A stretch of 64,000 nucleotides of DNA, taken from the NCBI RefSeq assembly GCF_023283825.1, contig NZ_JAKILD010000006.1, positions 1-64,000 of the forward strand, written 5' to 3'. Every line of letters starts with the position of its first letter. Within the stretch, counting starts at the first letter, position 1. This DNA comes from Shewanella olleyana. GTDB taxonomy: Bacteria > Pseudomonadota > Gammaproteobacteria > Enterobacterales > Shewanellaceae. The notes under the pieces are model-generated. The model ran no database searches. It had not been told where the DNA came from and saw nothing but the letters and a program-made list of their open reading frames with translations. The translations under genes were made by a program, and so were the position numbers. Positions 57,068-64,000 of the stretch are shown piece after piece.

Positions 57068-57218
57068 GAAACTACTTTAATTGTCTAAAAAACTATTTGC
57101 GGATAGTAACACAAGCTGTAATTAATTCCTTATATGAAAATCTGCATTTGATAAACCTGTCAAAATGCGTATAATTACGCGGCTGATTTATTCGTTCTTT
57201 AACATCCAGGGGATTGCT

Positions 57219-58022
57219 ATGCATCCGATGCTGACTATTGCCACGCGCGCTGCACGCGCTGCGGGCCAAACTATTATGCGCGCCTATACTGAACTCGACA
57301 AAGTTGAAGTTGATTCAAAAGGTCTAAATGACTTTGTAACAAGTGTAGACAAGGAAGCAGAAGCTACCATTACATACCAAATTCGTAAATCTTACCCAGA
57401 TCATACGATTGTTGGCGAAGAAGACGGTGAAAACCGTGGTTCTAATAAAGATTATGTATGGATAGTCGATCCTTTGGATGGTACCAACAACTTCGTTCGT
57501 GGTATCCCTCATTTCGCAGTATCTATCGCGGTTCAATATAAAGGCAAAATTGAAGTTGCCGTTATTTACGATCCTGTTCGTGAAGAATTATTCTCTGCAG
57601 TACGTGGACAAGGCGCTAAAGTTAATGAATTCCGCCTACGCGTAACGGGCGTAAACGAACTTGCTAATACCATGATTGGTACTGGCTTCCCGTTCAAATC
57701 ACGTCAACACACTGAAACCTACATGAACATTCTAGGTGAAGTATTCCCTGTATGTGCTGACATTCGCCGTGCAGGTTCTGCTGCGCTTGATTTAGCGTAT
57801 GTAGCGGCTGGTCGTTTAGACGGTTTCTTCGAAATCGGTCTTAAGCCATGGGACATCGCAGCAGGCGATTTAATCTGCCGTGAAGCTGGCGGTACTGTTA
57901 CAGATTTCACTGGTAACCATAATTACCTAGCCTCTGGTAACGTTGTTGCAGGTTCGCCTAAAGTGACTTCAGAATTAGTCAAAATTATGCGCCCTTTGTT
58001 GAATGATGGCCTAAAGCGCTAA
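57219..58022 (+). CDS. suhB: Inositol-1-monophosphatase family protein SuhB
   Basis: 267 residues from ATG 57219 (MHPMLTIATRAAR), equal to E. coli, with AGGGGA upstream; the 18 codons before it are rejected. Mg-binding motifs are GEEDGE, WIVDPLDGTNNFVRG and KPWDIAAGDLI. Besides phosphatase activity, SuhB acts in rRNA antitermination complexes in E. coli. Confidence 0.97.
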   Translation: MHPMLTIATRAARAAGQTIMRAYTELDKVEVDSKGLNDFVTSVDKEAEATITYQIRKSYPDHTIVGEEDGENRGSNKDYVWIVDPLDGTNNFVRGIPHFAVSIAVQYKGKIEVAVIYDPVREELFSAVRGQGAKVNEFRLRVTGVNELANTMIGTGFPFKSRQHTETYMNILGEVFPVCADIRRAGSAALDLAYVAAGRLDGFFEIGLKPWDIAAGDLICREAGGTVTDFTGNHNYLASGNVVAGSPKVTSELVKIMRPLLNDGLKR

Positions 58023-58053
58023 TCACTCATCTAACAACATACCGTTAGAACAT

Positions 58054-58087
58054 AAAACCGCCAGACTTAATTGTTGTTGGCGGTTTT
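58054..58087 (+). terminator. Terminator of suhB
   Basis: AAAACCGCCA and TGGCGGTTTT (10 bp) with a 14-base loop and a T run, 32 bases after the suhB stop. Confidence 0.88.
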
Positions 58088-58143
58088 TTTATGTCTGCGA
58101 TTTATCAATGGCTTATTGTATAAATCATATAAATTTATCTTTT

Positions 58144-58157
58144 TTGATCTGGATCAC
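58144..58157 (+). promoter_or_regulatory. FNR/EtrA-like box upstream of the PsiE-like gene
   Basis: TTGAT, four bases, ATCAC, 70 bases before the next start. One mismatch to the FNR palindrome; CRP in Shewanella binds a similar core, so the regulator is not certain. Confidence 0.4.
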
Positions 58158-58226
58158 TCAGCAAACTGGCGCCTAGCAGAATATACTGAATTATCAATTA
58201 GATTTATAACAAGAGATAACATCAAT

Positions 58227-58637
58227 ATGTCGCTCCCTATCCTTCGCCAAATAGGCATCAAAAGCCTAAAGAGTGTTGAACACGTCGTTTTATTTATTAT
58301 TTCCGTTGCGACAGTGTTTGCTATCGGCGAAGAGATTCTGCATATGTTCGAAATAAGAACAGTAGAACTAGCTGATTTACTTCTATTATTTATCTACTTA
58401 GAAGTACTCGCGATGGTCGTCAATTACCTAGAGTCTGGTAAACTGCCGATCCGAATGCCGATATATATCGCCATTGTGGCCCTCGCCCGTTACTTAATTC
58501 TTGATATGAAAGGCATGGATGACTGGCGTATCCTAGCAATATCAATATCTACAATAGTATTAGCCTGTACAGTTATTGTTATTCGCTGGGGACAACTCAA
58601 ACTCCCTTATCCAAAGAATAAAGATTTAGACCACTAA
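58227..58637 (+). CDS. PsiE-family inner-membrane protein
   Basis: 136 residues from ATG 58227 (MSLPILRQIGIKSL). Four hydrophobic segments; EHVVLFIISVATVFAIGEEI and LLLFIYLEVLAMVVNYLESG are typical of the phosphate-starvation-inducible PsiE family. A longer frame back to 58071 runs through the suhB terminator and is rejected. Function of the family is unknown. It is a single gene with its own terminator. Confidence 0.85.
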   Translation: MSLPILRQIGIKSLKSVEHVVLFIISVATVFAIGEEILHMFEIRTVELADLLLLFIYLEVLAMVVNYLESGKLPIRMPIYIAIVALARYLILDMKGMDDWRILAISISTIVLACTVIVIRWGQLKLPYPKNKDLDH

Positions 58638-58673
58638 CTAAAGCTGGTTCTATTTCGACAGTATTTATAAATT

Positions 58674-58702
58674 AAAGCGATAAGTGACTAACTTATCGCT
58701 TT
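58674..58702 (+). terminator. Terminator of the PsiE-like gene
   Basis: A 12-bp perfect stem AAAGCGATAAGT with its complement, five-base loop, T7 exit. Confidence 0.9.
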
Positions 58703-58779
58703 TTTTATTGATTGTGATTAGTATAAATAAGTGCATTAATTATGCTCAATAAAAATAGCAAACACGGAGCGACGCGGCG

Positions 58780-59082
58780 ATGTCTAATGAACCCACAGGA
58801 TTTGAAGAAAAACGAAACTCACTACGAGTTGATATGGAAGCCGAGCGCATTTTATTGCATTGGATTAATGCAGAGGGAGAATCCCAAGAAGATTATGGTG
58901 TCTGCATTGATTTAGCCCGTAAAGGTATCTTGATAGATTACAAACAAGCATTTGCTCTTGGAGATTTGATCGCCATTACCTTTAACCACAACACAGAAAA
59001 ACAGAATACCATTAAAGGGCAAGTTTGCCGTTGCTGTGAAGCAAACCCACAAAGTTTTCATATTGCATTGCAGTTACTTTGA
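58780..59082 (+). CDS. PilZ-domain c-di-GMP-binding protein
   Basis: 100 residues, one PilZ domain. The c-di-GMP motifs are slightly diverged: KRNSLRVDME supplies RxxxR-like Arg residues, and CIDLARKGILI stands for D/NxSxxG with Ala in place of Ser. GGAG lies before the ATG. It is a single-domain receptor whose partner is unknown; three other c-di-GMP enzymes are in this window. Confidence 0.85.
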   Translation: MSNEPTGFEEKRNSLRVDMEAERILLHWINAEGESQEDYGVCIDLARKGILIDYKQAFALGDLIAITFNHNTEKQNTIKGQVCRCCEANPQSFHIALQLL

Positions 59083-59238
59083 TACCTCGCCAATAGTAAG
59101 TTAGATTTCCATTTATAAAAATCTGATTATTGATATACAAATTTTATTACTTTTGATTTCAATACTTCTGATTTAATGAGTTATTTTCTACTATGCTTAA
59201 TTTAGGCTTATACGTATCTCATCAAATAAGGGCGCGCT

Positions 59239-59904
59239 ATGATAATACTGGTAGGTGGAGAAAAAGGTGGCAGTGGTAAAAGCTGTTTAGCTCAAAACCT
59301 CGCTGTGTACGTAACCCAAACCTTTAAAGCCAATGTATTAATGGTTGATTGTGACCCACAACGCACTACGTCTGATTGGATCCAAGCCCGAAATAACCAA
59401 ACCGATTTAAAACCTATCAATTGCATTCAACTCTACGGCAAAATTCGTAACGATCTTTTGAGTTTAGGTGAACGCTTTGACTATGTCATCGTCGATTGTG
59501 GTGGCCAAGATAACCTTGCTATGCGTGCAGCCATGTCAGTCGCGAGCTACGTTATGATCCCATTACGGCCAAAACGTCGAGATTTAAAAACCTTACCACA
59601 CATGGAAGACATGCTTAGTACCTGTAAGATGGTCAATCCTAAAATGGTTGCTACAGTCGTTATCAGCCAATGCCCTGCGCTACCATCACAATTCAAACGA
59701 ATATTGGAGGCAAAAGATGTAGTGAAGTCATTCGGACTGACTGCACTAAATGCCGTTACCTTTAACCGTAATATTTATGATGATAGTGAAGAAAGTGGCT
59801 CATCTGTATTGGAAATAGATCCAGAGGGTAAGGCAGCTCAAGAAATTTCAGCAATTGCTGAAGAGCTTTTTGCGATTCCAGCCGACGATAGCTACGAATT
59901 TTAA
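59239..59904 (+). CDS. Orphan ParA/MinD-type ATPase
   Basis: 221 residues with a deviant Walker A at the N-terminus (GGEKGGSGKSCLAQNLA), MVDCDPQRTTSDW (A') and YVIVDCGGQDN (Walker B). No ParB, MinE or other partner gene is adjacent, so this is not a standard partition locus. ParA-like proteins of this kind position membrane or cytoplasmic complexes such as chemoreceptors or flagella. The neighbouring PilZ gene is transcribed the same way with a 156-base gap. Confidence 0.85.
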   Translation: MIILVGGEKGGSGKSCLAQNLAVYVTQTFKANVLMVDCDPQRTTSDWIQARNNQTDLKPINCIQLYGKIRNDLLSLGERFDYVIVDCGGQDNLAMRAAMSVASYVMIPLRPKRRDLKTLPHMEDMLSTCKMVNPKMVATVVISQCPALPSQFKRILEAKDVVKSFGLTALNAVTFNRNIYDDSEESGSSVLEIDPEGKAAQEISAIAEELFAIPADDSYEF

Positions 59905-60093
59905 CGGTTAAAATAAACTACTGTTTTCCATAGCCTTATCAATCACTCAATAAGATTGATTTAACATAAGGTCTTGTCTTGCTCTGAAGTATCCTGAAAC
60001 GCCACCCTAAAAATTGATCATTTTTCAGACACTGAATATTAGCCCCTTTAAAGCCTACTTAACAATAATGTTTCGTTAGTTATAGCTTTAGAC

Positions 60094-60360
60094 TAGGGCG
60101 TGTTGATCTTTGCTGGTTGAATTTTGTTCGAGTTAAAAGTGTTTTAATTGAGGCGGATGGATCGATGCCTAGTCATCTAAGCGAAAATCATCCAACAAAG
60201 AGTAAAACACTTTTAGTCGAACCCTTTGGGCAGCGTTTGTTGACCATTTTTACTGCATTATCGACTTTTTATGTAGAATAACTACACCACAAAGTCTCTA
60301 CCTTGTATAAATGGTCAACAATTCGCTGCAAAAACAACCTTGAAAGATCAACACGCCCTA
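60094..60360. mobile_element. MITE-like element, 267 bp, 18-bp perfect terminal inverted repeats
   Basis: TAGGGCGTGTTGATCTTT at 60094-60111 has its exact complement at 60343-60360. Inside are two more inverted repeats: 60126-60146 with 60203-60222, and 60230-60249 with 60309-60329, so the whole can fold into a three-stemmed structure. No transposase is encoded. If TA at each edge is the target duplication, the mobilising enzyme would be of IS630/Tc1-mariner type (inference). The remaining parts of the 59905-60448 gap show no gene. Confidence 0.75.
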
Positions 60361-60448
60361 ATAACTTGTTCAGGCCTTTTTGTTCCGTATTCAGCTTTAT
60401 TGCTGCTGATGTTATAATACCCTCAAATTAGTTAATTAAGTCTGAGTA

Positions 60449-60784
60449 ATGACACAAGCAAATAACCCACTTCACGGCATTAAACTAGAAACAATCGTCA
60501 ATGATTTGGTTGATAAATACGGTTGGGAAGAATTAGGCAGTCGCATTAATATCCGCTGTTTTAATGATAATCCGAGTGTGAAATCCAGTTTAAAGTTTTT
60601 ACGAAAAACGGAGTGGGCTCGCGATAAAGTTGAATACTTGTGGCTAAAAACTAACAAGCTTCCATTACCAGCACCAAAGCCATATGTTGAAAGAAACACT
60701 AACACCAAAGATACGCCGGTAAATAAAGAGTCGAATAGCGATAAAAGTACTGAAGGGGTTAATGCGAGTATTTGGGGTAAATAA
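60449..60784 (+). CDS. VF530-family DNA-binding protein (DUF2132)
   Basis: 111 residues. The N-terminal 70 residues match VF530: [40 protein letters not shown], and [11 protein letters not shown]. The tail is polar and disordered. Family members are small DNA-binding proteins of unclear role. A terminator follows. Confidence 0.9.
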   Translation: MTQANNPLHGIKLETIVNDLVDKYGWEELGSRINIRCFNDNPSVKSSLKFLRKTEWARDKVEYLWLKTNKLPLPAPKPYVERNTNTKDTPVNKESNSDKSTEGVNASIWGK

Positions 60785-60835
60785 GGTAAAAGACCTTAAA
60801 CTTCAGAAATCCCAGAACCACATTATAAACATATA

Positions 60836-60863
60836 AAAAAGGCATGAATTATCATGCCTTTTT
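60836..60863. terminator. Bidirectional terminator
   Basis: A perfect 12-bp stem (60836-60847 with 60852-60863), ATTA loop, A/T runs outside, between convergent genes. Confidence 0.9.
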
Positions 60864-60887
60864 ATTAGGACTGCATGTCAATATTAA

Positions 60888-61739
60888 CTACATCGGAAAT
60901 TCAAAAATCAGTCGCCATACTTGTAACTCGCCGTCTGTTTGATAACTAATACCAAATCTGTCGGTACTAAACCAACCCCAACCAAATGGTTTTGATAAAG
61001 CCAAAGTTGCACCGATTTCGTAAGTGCTTGATGTTTGAACATCCTCATCTAACGGAGTGATAAATTTAAGCTTATTGAAATACCAGCGCCCTGCAACAAA
61101 CAACCTAGGCTCTACTGTGTAATCCCCCCAATCCCAATGCTGACCAATACCAAAATCAATACCTGATTGCAGCACTGAATAACTTTCAGAGCTGTCATTA
61201 ATACTGCTCTTATACCCTGCATAATAAATGCGGTTAACCCACACTGGAGAGTATTTGGGCTCCTCTAATTCATAGAGTGCAGATATACCCGTTGAGACTA
61301 TCCCTACATTACTAGAGTTTGAGAAGTTGTGACCGTAACCTAAATCTAAATAGCTTTCGAGTGTCAATTGTTCATCATAGAGCCATTTATATTCAATCCC
61401 TGGCGTAATGGTCATTGTACCAACACCATCAGGTAGTTGGCCTTCGGGTAAATCATTAAAAGAATAGTCAAAGAAGCCCAATGAGATAGGTAATCTTAAG
61501 GTGAGAATATGATCTTCAGATTCTTCAATTTCAAACGCAAACGGAATATTAACAACAGCGGCCTTTTGCCCTGATGCTCGATAAATACCACTACCAATGT
61601 AATTTGCAAATGCGTAATGAGAAAGATCGGGATTATTTGCCTCATCAGCATTGCTGCTAGGTATGATAAAAAAACTAATAAAAAGCGCTGCAAATAACAT
61701 TGCAACGCTTTTAGAATTGATTAAGCTAAACGCTTTCAA
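60888..61739 (-). CDS. Outer-membrane beta-barrel protein of unknown function
   Basis: 283 residues. Signal peptide (hydrophobic 13-30, cleavage near SNADEA), then alternating amphipathic strands with many aromatic residues, ending VWRLIFEFPM. The penultimate-strand pattern suggests about 12 strands. No enzymatic motif was recognised. It lies 51 bases upstream of the ribA stop side on the same strand; co-transcription after ribA is possible. Confidence 0.75.
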   Translation of the reverse strand: MKAFSLINSKSVAMLFAALFISFFIIPSSNADEANNPDLSHYAFANYIGSGIYRASGQKAAVVNIPFAFEIEESEDHILTLRLPISLGFFDYSFNDLPEGQLPDGVGTMTITPGIEYKWLYDEQLTLESYLDLGYGHNFSNSSNVGIVSTGISALYELEEPKYSPVWVNRIYYAGYKSSINDSSESYSVLQSGIDFGIGQHWDWGDYTVEPRLFVAGRWYFNKLKFITPLDEDVQTSSTYEIGATLALSKPFGWGWFSTDRFGISYQTDGELQVWRLIFEFPM

Positions 61740-61790
61740 TTTTGATAACCCACTTTTAAATGGCCACAGAGATGTTGACTTAATTAATTA

Positions 61791-62405
61791 TTATTTATCG
61801 TCATCAACAAAATGATGCTCAGTCATCAAATGACCTAGCTCAGTTGACTTTGTTTTTAAATAATCTTCATTGTAGCGGTTTTTCCCCACCTGCAAAGGCA
61901 CTCTTTCAGCAACTTTAATCCCGACTGATTGCATTGCTTTGACTTTACGTGGGTTGTTTGTCATAAGCTTAACGTTAGTGACACCAATTTGTTTAAGCAT
62001 AGGCTCAATCATATCGTACTTACGCATATCAGCTTCAAAGCCTAAACGCTCATTGGCTTCTACGGTATTAGCGCCTTGATCCTGTAACTCATAGGCGCGG
62101 ATTTTATTCAGTAAACCAATACCACGTCCTTCTTGACGTAAATAGAGAATAAAACCTTGACCATTTTCAGCAATGTTTTGCATCGCGGTTTGCAGTTGGA
62201 AACCGCAATCGCAACGTAAACTAAATAAAGCATCACCCGTTAGACATTCTGAATGAATACGACCTAACATAGGTTCGGTGGCGTTTAGCTCACCATAAGT
62301 TAACGCCACATGCTCTTTGCCAGTTTCTGTATCTTCGAAACCATGCATAGCAAATACGCCCCAAGGCGTTGGTAACTTAGAAGTGGCGATATATTTAATC
62401 GACAT
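61791..62405 (-). CDS. ribA: GTP cyclohydrolase II
   Basis: 204 residues; first step of riboflavin synthesis from GTP. The zinc site is [18 protein letters not shown], the active site [10 protein letters not shown], and LMTNNPRKV a substrate loop. Stand-alone RibA, not fused to RibB. Confidence 0.97.
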   Translation of the reverse strand: MSIKYIATSKLPTPWGVFAMHGFEDTETGKEHVALTYGELNATEPMLGRIHSECLTGDALFSLRCDCGFQLQTAMQNIAENGQGFILYLRQEGRGIGLLNKIRAYELQDQGANTVEANERLGFEADMRKYDMIEPMLKQIGVTNVKLMTNNPRKVKAMQSVGIKVAERVPLQVGKNRYNEDYLKTKSTELGHLMTEHHFVDDDK

Positions 62406-62490
62406 GGATAAACCTTTAAGACAACGCTCAATCCTTGAGACTTTTCATCCTTGAACTGACATTTATGTCATGACTATTTCGAATATTGGA

Positions 62491-62847
62491 CTAGAATTTT
62501 GCTGGTGCAAAACCGGTGACAACAGTGATATTCATTTCACGGCCCATAGCTGTCATTGGATGAACAACTACAAGTCCTTTTACTGATTTTTTCAGCTTGC
62601 CCATATCAGCTTGTTCAGCTTTAGTCAGTGCGCGATTGAATTTTAGACCTTTAACTTCTTGGCCTTGCTTATTCAATTGGCGCGATTGCTGGTTTTTCAA
62701 ACTTGCAATACGCTTAGTGACAGTGGCAATTTCTTTCTTAAACTGCATGATAATGGCTTTATCTTCACGAGCTTCAGCTGCAGCAAGCTTACGACGAAAC
62801 TTCTCTGCTTTATCATTTAATGCTTGCAGTTCTTCTTTTAAATTCAT
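62491..62847 (-). CDS. yibL: YibL-family ribosome-associated protein (DUF2810)
   Basis: 118 residues, Lys-rich with an N-terminal coiled coil (about 1-55) and the conserved C-terminal part KGLVVVHPMTAMGREM, ending TGFAPAKF. E. coli YibL associates with ribosomes; its function is otherwise unclear. Confidence 0.92.
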   Translation of the reverse strand: MNLKEELQALNDKAEKFRRKLAAAEAREDKAIIMQFKKEIATVTKRIASLKNQQSRQLNKQGQEVKGLKFNRALTKAEQADMGKLKKSVKGLVVVHPMTAMGREMNITVVTGFAPAKF

Positions 62848-63151
62848 TTTATTACCTTAATTCTTTCATGTTATCGATAGCAATGAGTTGTTTTGATATC
62901 GAACAACACTTTTTCGAACGCAAATTATATACCTAAAGGGGTTGAATTAGCTAACTTGAAAACTCGTTACAGCGCATAAATTTACCAATTTATCGGAACA
63001 GATACTGATCCATTGCCCAATGACTATAAATTGCACTATGATTACCATATTGTTTTTGTCATCTTTAGTTTCATTTCAATAGCATTCAACAAGTAAACAT
63101 TCGCTCTAGCCCGCTATCTTTCTTAATTCAAAAACCTTGGACTCCTTGTTA

Positions 63152-63751
63152 ATGAATAACAGCACATATTCCAATCATTCCTCTAACTCAGGCTTTACGT
63201 TGATTGAACTGGTCGTTGTCATTGTGATCCTCGGTATTTTGGCTGTGGTCGCTGCCCCTAAATTCCTTTCAATATCAGAAGAAGCGCACACGTCAGGCAT
63301 TCAAGGGGTATCTGGTTCTTTTAAAGCATTTGATGATTTGGTGTTTGCAAAAGCAGCGATTCTAGGGATTGAGAAAAACGATCGTAATAGCAGTTCAAAT
63401 TCTACTGACCTACAAGGCGGTTTTTTCCTTGATTCAGGCGAGTTTATTCAAACCATTTACGGTCATCCTTGGGTTTATAGTCAAGATGCATTGAATTATA
63501 TATTAGAGGCGAGTTTGCAAGATGAAGGGGTTAACTTGCCCGATCAACAATGTGTCACCGGTGAAGATTTTTGCTTTATGTTATTTGAAGGTTCAAGCGG
63601 GCCAACAAGTATTGGCGTTCCCTACATTCCGGGGAACTCAGTGGTTGTTTATTACCCCGGATACAGCGTAAGCGATCAATGCTTTGCATACTATGTTTTT
63701 GATAGAACTGATAATGATGTCATTATTGGCGACAATATCACGGGTTGTTAA
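63152..63751 (+). CDS. Type IV pilin-like (MSHA-type) prepilin
   Basis: 199 residues from ATG 63152; a TTG start at 63137 would add five. Prepilin site SNSG|FTLIELVVVIVILG: class III leader, peptidase cleavage after Gly, Phe +1, Glu +5, then the hydrophobic helix. The globular part has four Cys (two in CVTGEDFC, later one in QCFAYYV and the C-terminal Cys), probably forming disulfides. Similar to MshA/MshB-type pilins, but no other pilus gene lies nearby. Confidence 0.85.
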   Translation: MNNSTYSNHSSNSGFTLIELVVVIVILGILAVVAAPKFLSISEEAHTSGIQGVSGSFKAFDDLVFAKAAILGIEKNDRNSSSNSTDLQGGFFLDSGEFIQTIYGHPWVYSQDALNYILEASLQDEGVNLPDQQCVTGEDFCFMLFEGSSGPTSIGVPYIPGNSVVVYYPGYSVSDQCFAYYVFDRTDNDVIIGDNITGC

Positions 63752-63790
63752 CGCTGCAGTCGTGAGTTAGCTGGTCACTTTGGGCACTTC

Positions 63791-64000
63791 TCAATTTACA
63801 ACGAGTAAATCACGGATATCGTGAATAACTTGATTACTACTGCCGCGCCATTTAAGGCTTGGGTCAGCCAAGTCCTGCTCAAATTTACCATCCACTAATA
63901 CGTCTACATATGACAATATTTGTTGCTGCTTAAGTGACATTTCATCCAGTTTATAACCACTCCAAAGCCATATATCTTTATCAGGGCACTCAGCCTTAAC
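63791..64000 (-). CDS. nrdG: Anaerobic ribonucleotide reductase activating protein (C-terminal part)
   Basis: The last 69 residues of a minus-strand gene cut by the window edge. DIWLWSGYKLDEM and VLVDGKFEQDLADPSLKWRG with SSNQVI match the C-terminus of NrdG, the radical-SAM activase of the anaerobic reductase NrdD. The stop TGA is at 63791-63793; the radical-SAM Cys motif would lie outside the window. Confidence 0.88.
   Translation of the reverse strand, partial: VKAECPDKDIWLWSGYKLDEMSLKQQQILSYVDVLVDGKFEQDLADPSLKWRGSSNQVIHDIRDLLVVN

Noticed and set aside
57165-57218. Eighteen extra N-terminal residues for SuhB
   Set aside because: They are not part of the family, and a clear ribosome-binding site precedes the ATG at 57219.
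58071-58226. Longer N-terminus for the PsiE-like protein
   Set aside because: It would begin inside the suhB terminator, and the family starts near the ATG at 58227.
59239-59904. Plasmid-type partition locus
   Set aside because: No ParB gene or iteron-like repeats nearby, and the neighbours are chromosomal.

Overview
The window looks like a chromosomal segment of a Shewanella-type marine gammaproteobacterium. The evidence is a housekeeping backbone of enterobacterial order (DUF454/ybaN, apt, dnaX, ybaB, recR, htpG, adk, gsk), a complete isc cluster behind suhB, trmJ and cysE, two large TonB-dependent receptors with near-identical leaders, several c-di-GMP proteins and an MSHA-like pilin. Species cannot be fixed from this sequence alone. 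No rRNA, tRNA, CRISPR array or intact insertion sequence was found; one short inverted-repeat element (MITE-like) is present.

Layout. 0-2.3 kb: a two-subunit sodium:solute symporter with a predicted CRP site. 2.7-3.1 kb: a broken PBP-like (molybdate-type) regulator. 3.3-7.8 kb: a membrane diguanylate cyclase, convergent with a membrane-anchored alpha/beta hydrolase that carries a poly-G tract and a Q/T/S-rich repeat, then an uncharacterised protein. 7.9-10.2 kb: nadE and gsk. 10.5-19.2 kb: an AT-rich signalling island with a LysR regulator, a divergent hybrid histidine kinase, and an operon of HPt, REC-EAL, NarL-type regulator, GGDEF and REC-TPR, followed by a NarL-like regulator whose phospho-acceptor Asp is Glu. 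The domains match a split, enlarged version of Vibrio VieS/VieA/VieB. The island lies between gsk and adk, where E. coli has hemH-aes. 19.4-31.4 kb: adk, cnoX, htpG (with a sigma-32 promoter), recR, a membrane-protein/XRE cassette behind a nested palindrome, a DMT exporter, ybaB, dnaX (with an in-frame A AAA AAG slippery site), apt and DUF454.

31.5-33.9 kb: a RiPP-type cluster with a secreted precursor carrying five EGKCGEGKCGG units, an MNIO/DUF692 enzyme and a DUF2063 partner, with a hairpin between precursor and enzyme. 34-35.7 kb: dusC and a DksA-like protein. 35.8-41.7 kb: the two TonB receptors. 42.4-43.7 kb: ndk and a TetR regulator. 44-49.2 kb: an OmpR/QseC-type two-component system followed by a 1014-residue lipoprotein that fuses two DUF1566 domains to a di-heme MauG/cytochrome c peroxidase domain. 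49.7-57.1 kb: fdx, hscA, hscB, iscA, iscU, iscS and iscR, with tandem IscR sites, then cysE and trmJ. 57.2-64 kb: suhB, a PsiE-like protein, PilZ, an orphan ParA-type ATPase, the MITE, a VF530 protein, an outer-membrane protein, ribA, yibL, a pilin-like protein and the C-terminal part of nrdG.

How they fit together. The strongest candidate for an undescribed system is the 10.5-19.2 kb phosphorelay. A kinase without its own HPt would pass phosphate through a free HPt to three canonical receivers: a c-di-GMP phosphodiesterase, a DNA-binding regulator and a TPR scaffold. A co-transcribed cyclase provides the opposing activity. The next candidates are the multi-repeat precursor cluster and the DUF1566-MauG lipoprotein with its two-component system. 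All functions are inferred from sequence read by eye; no database search was run.
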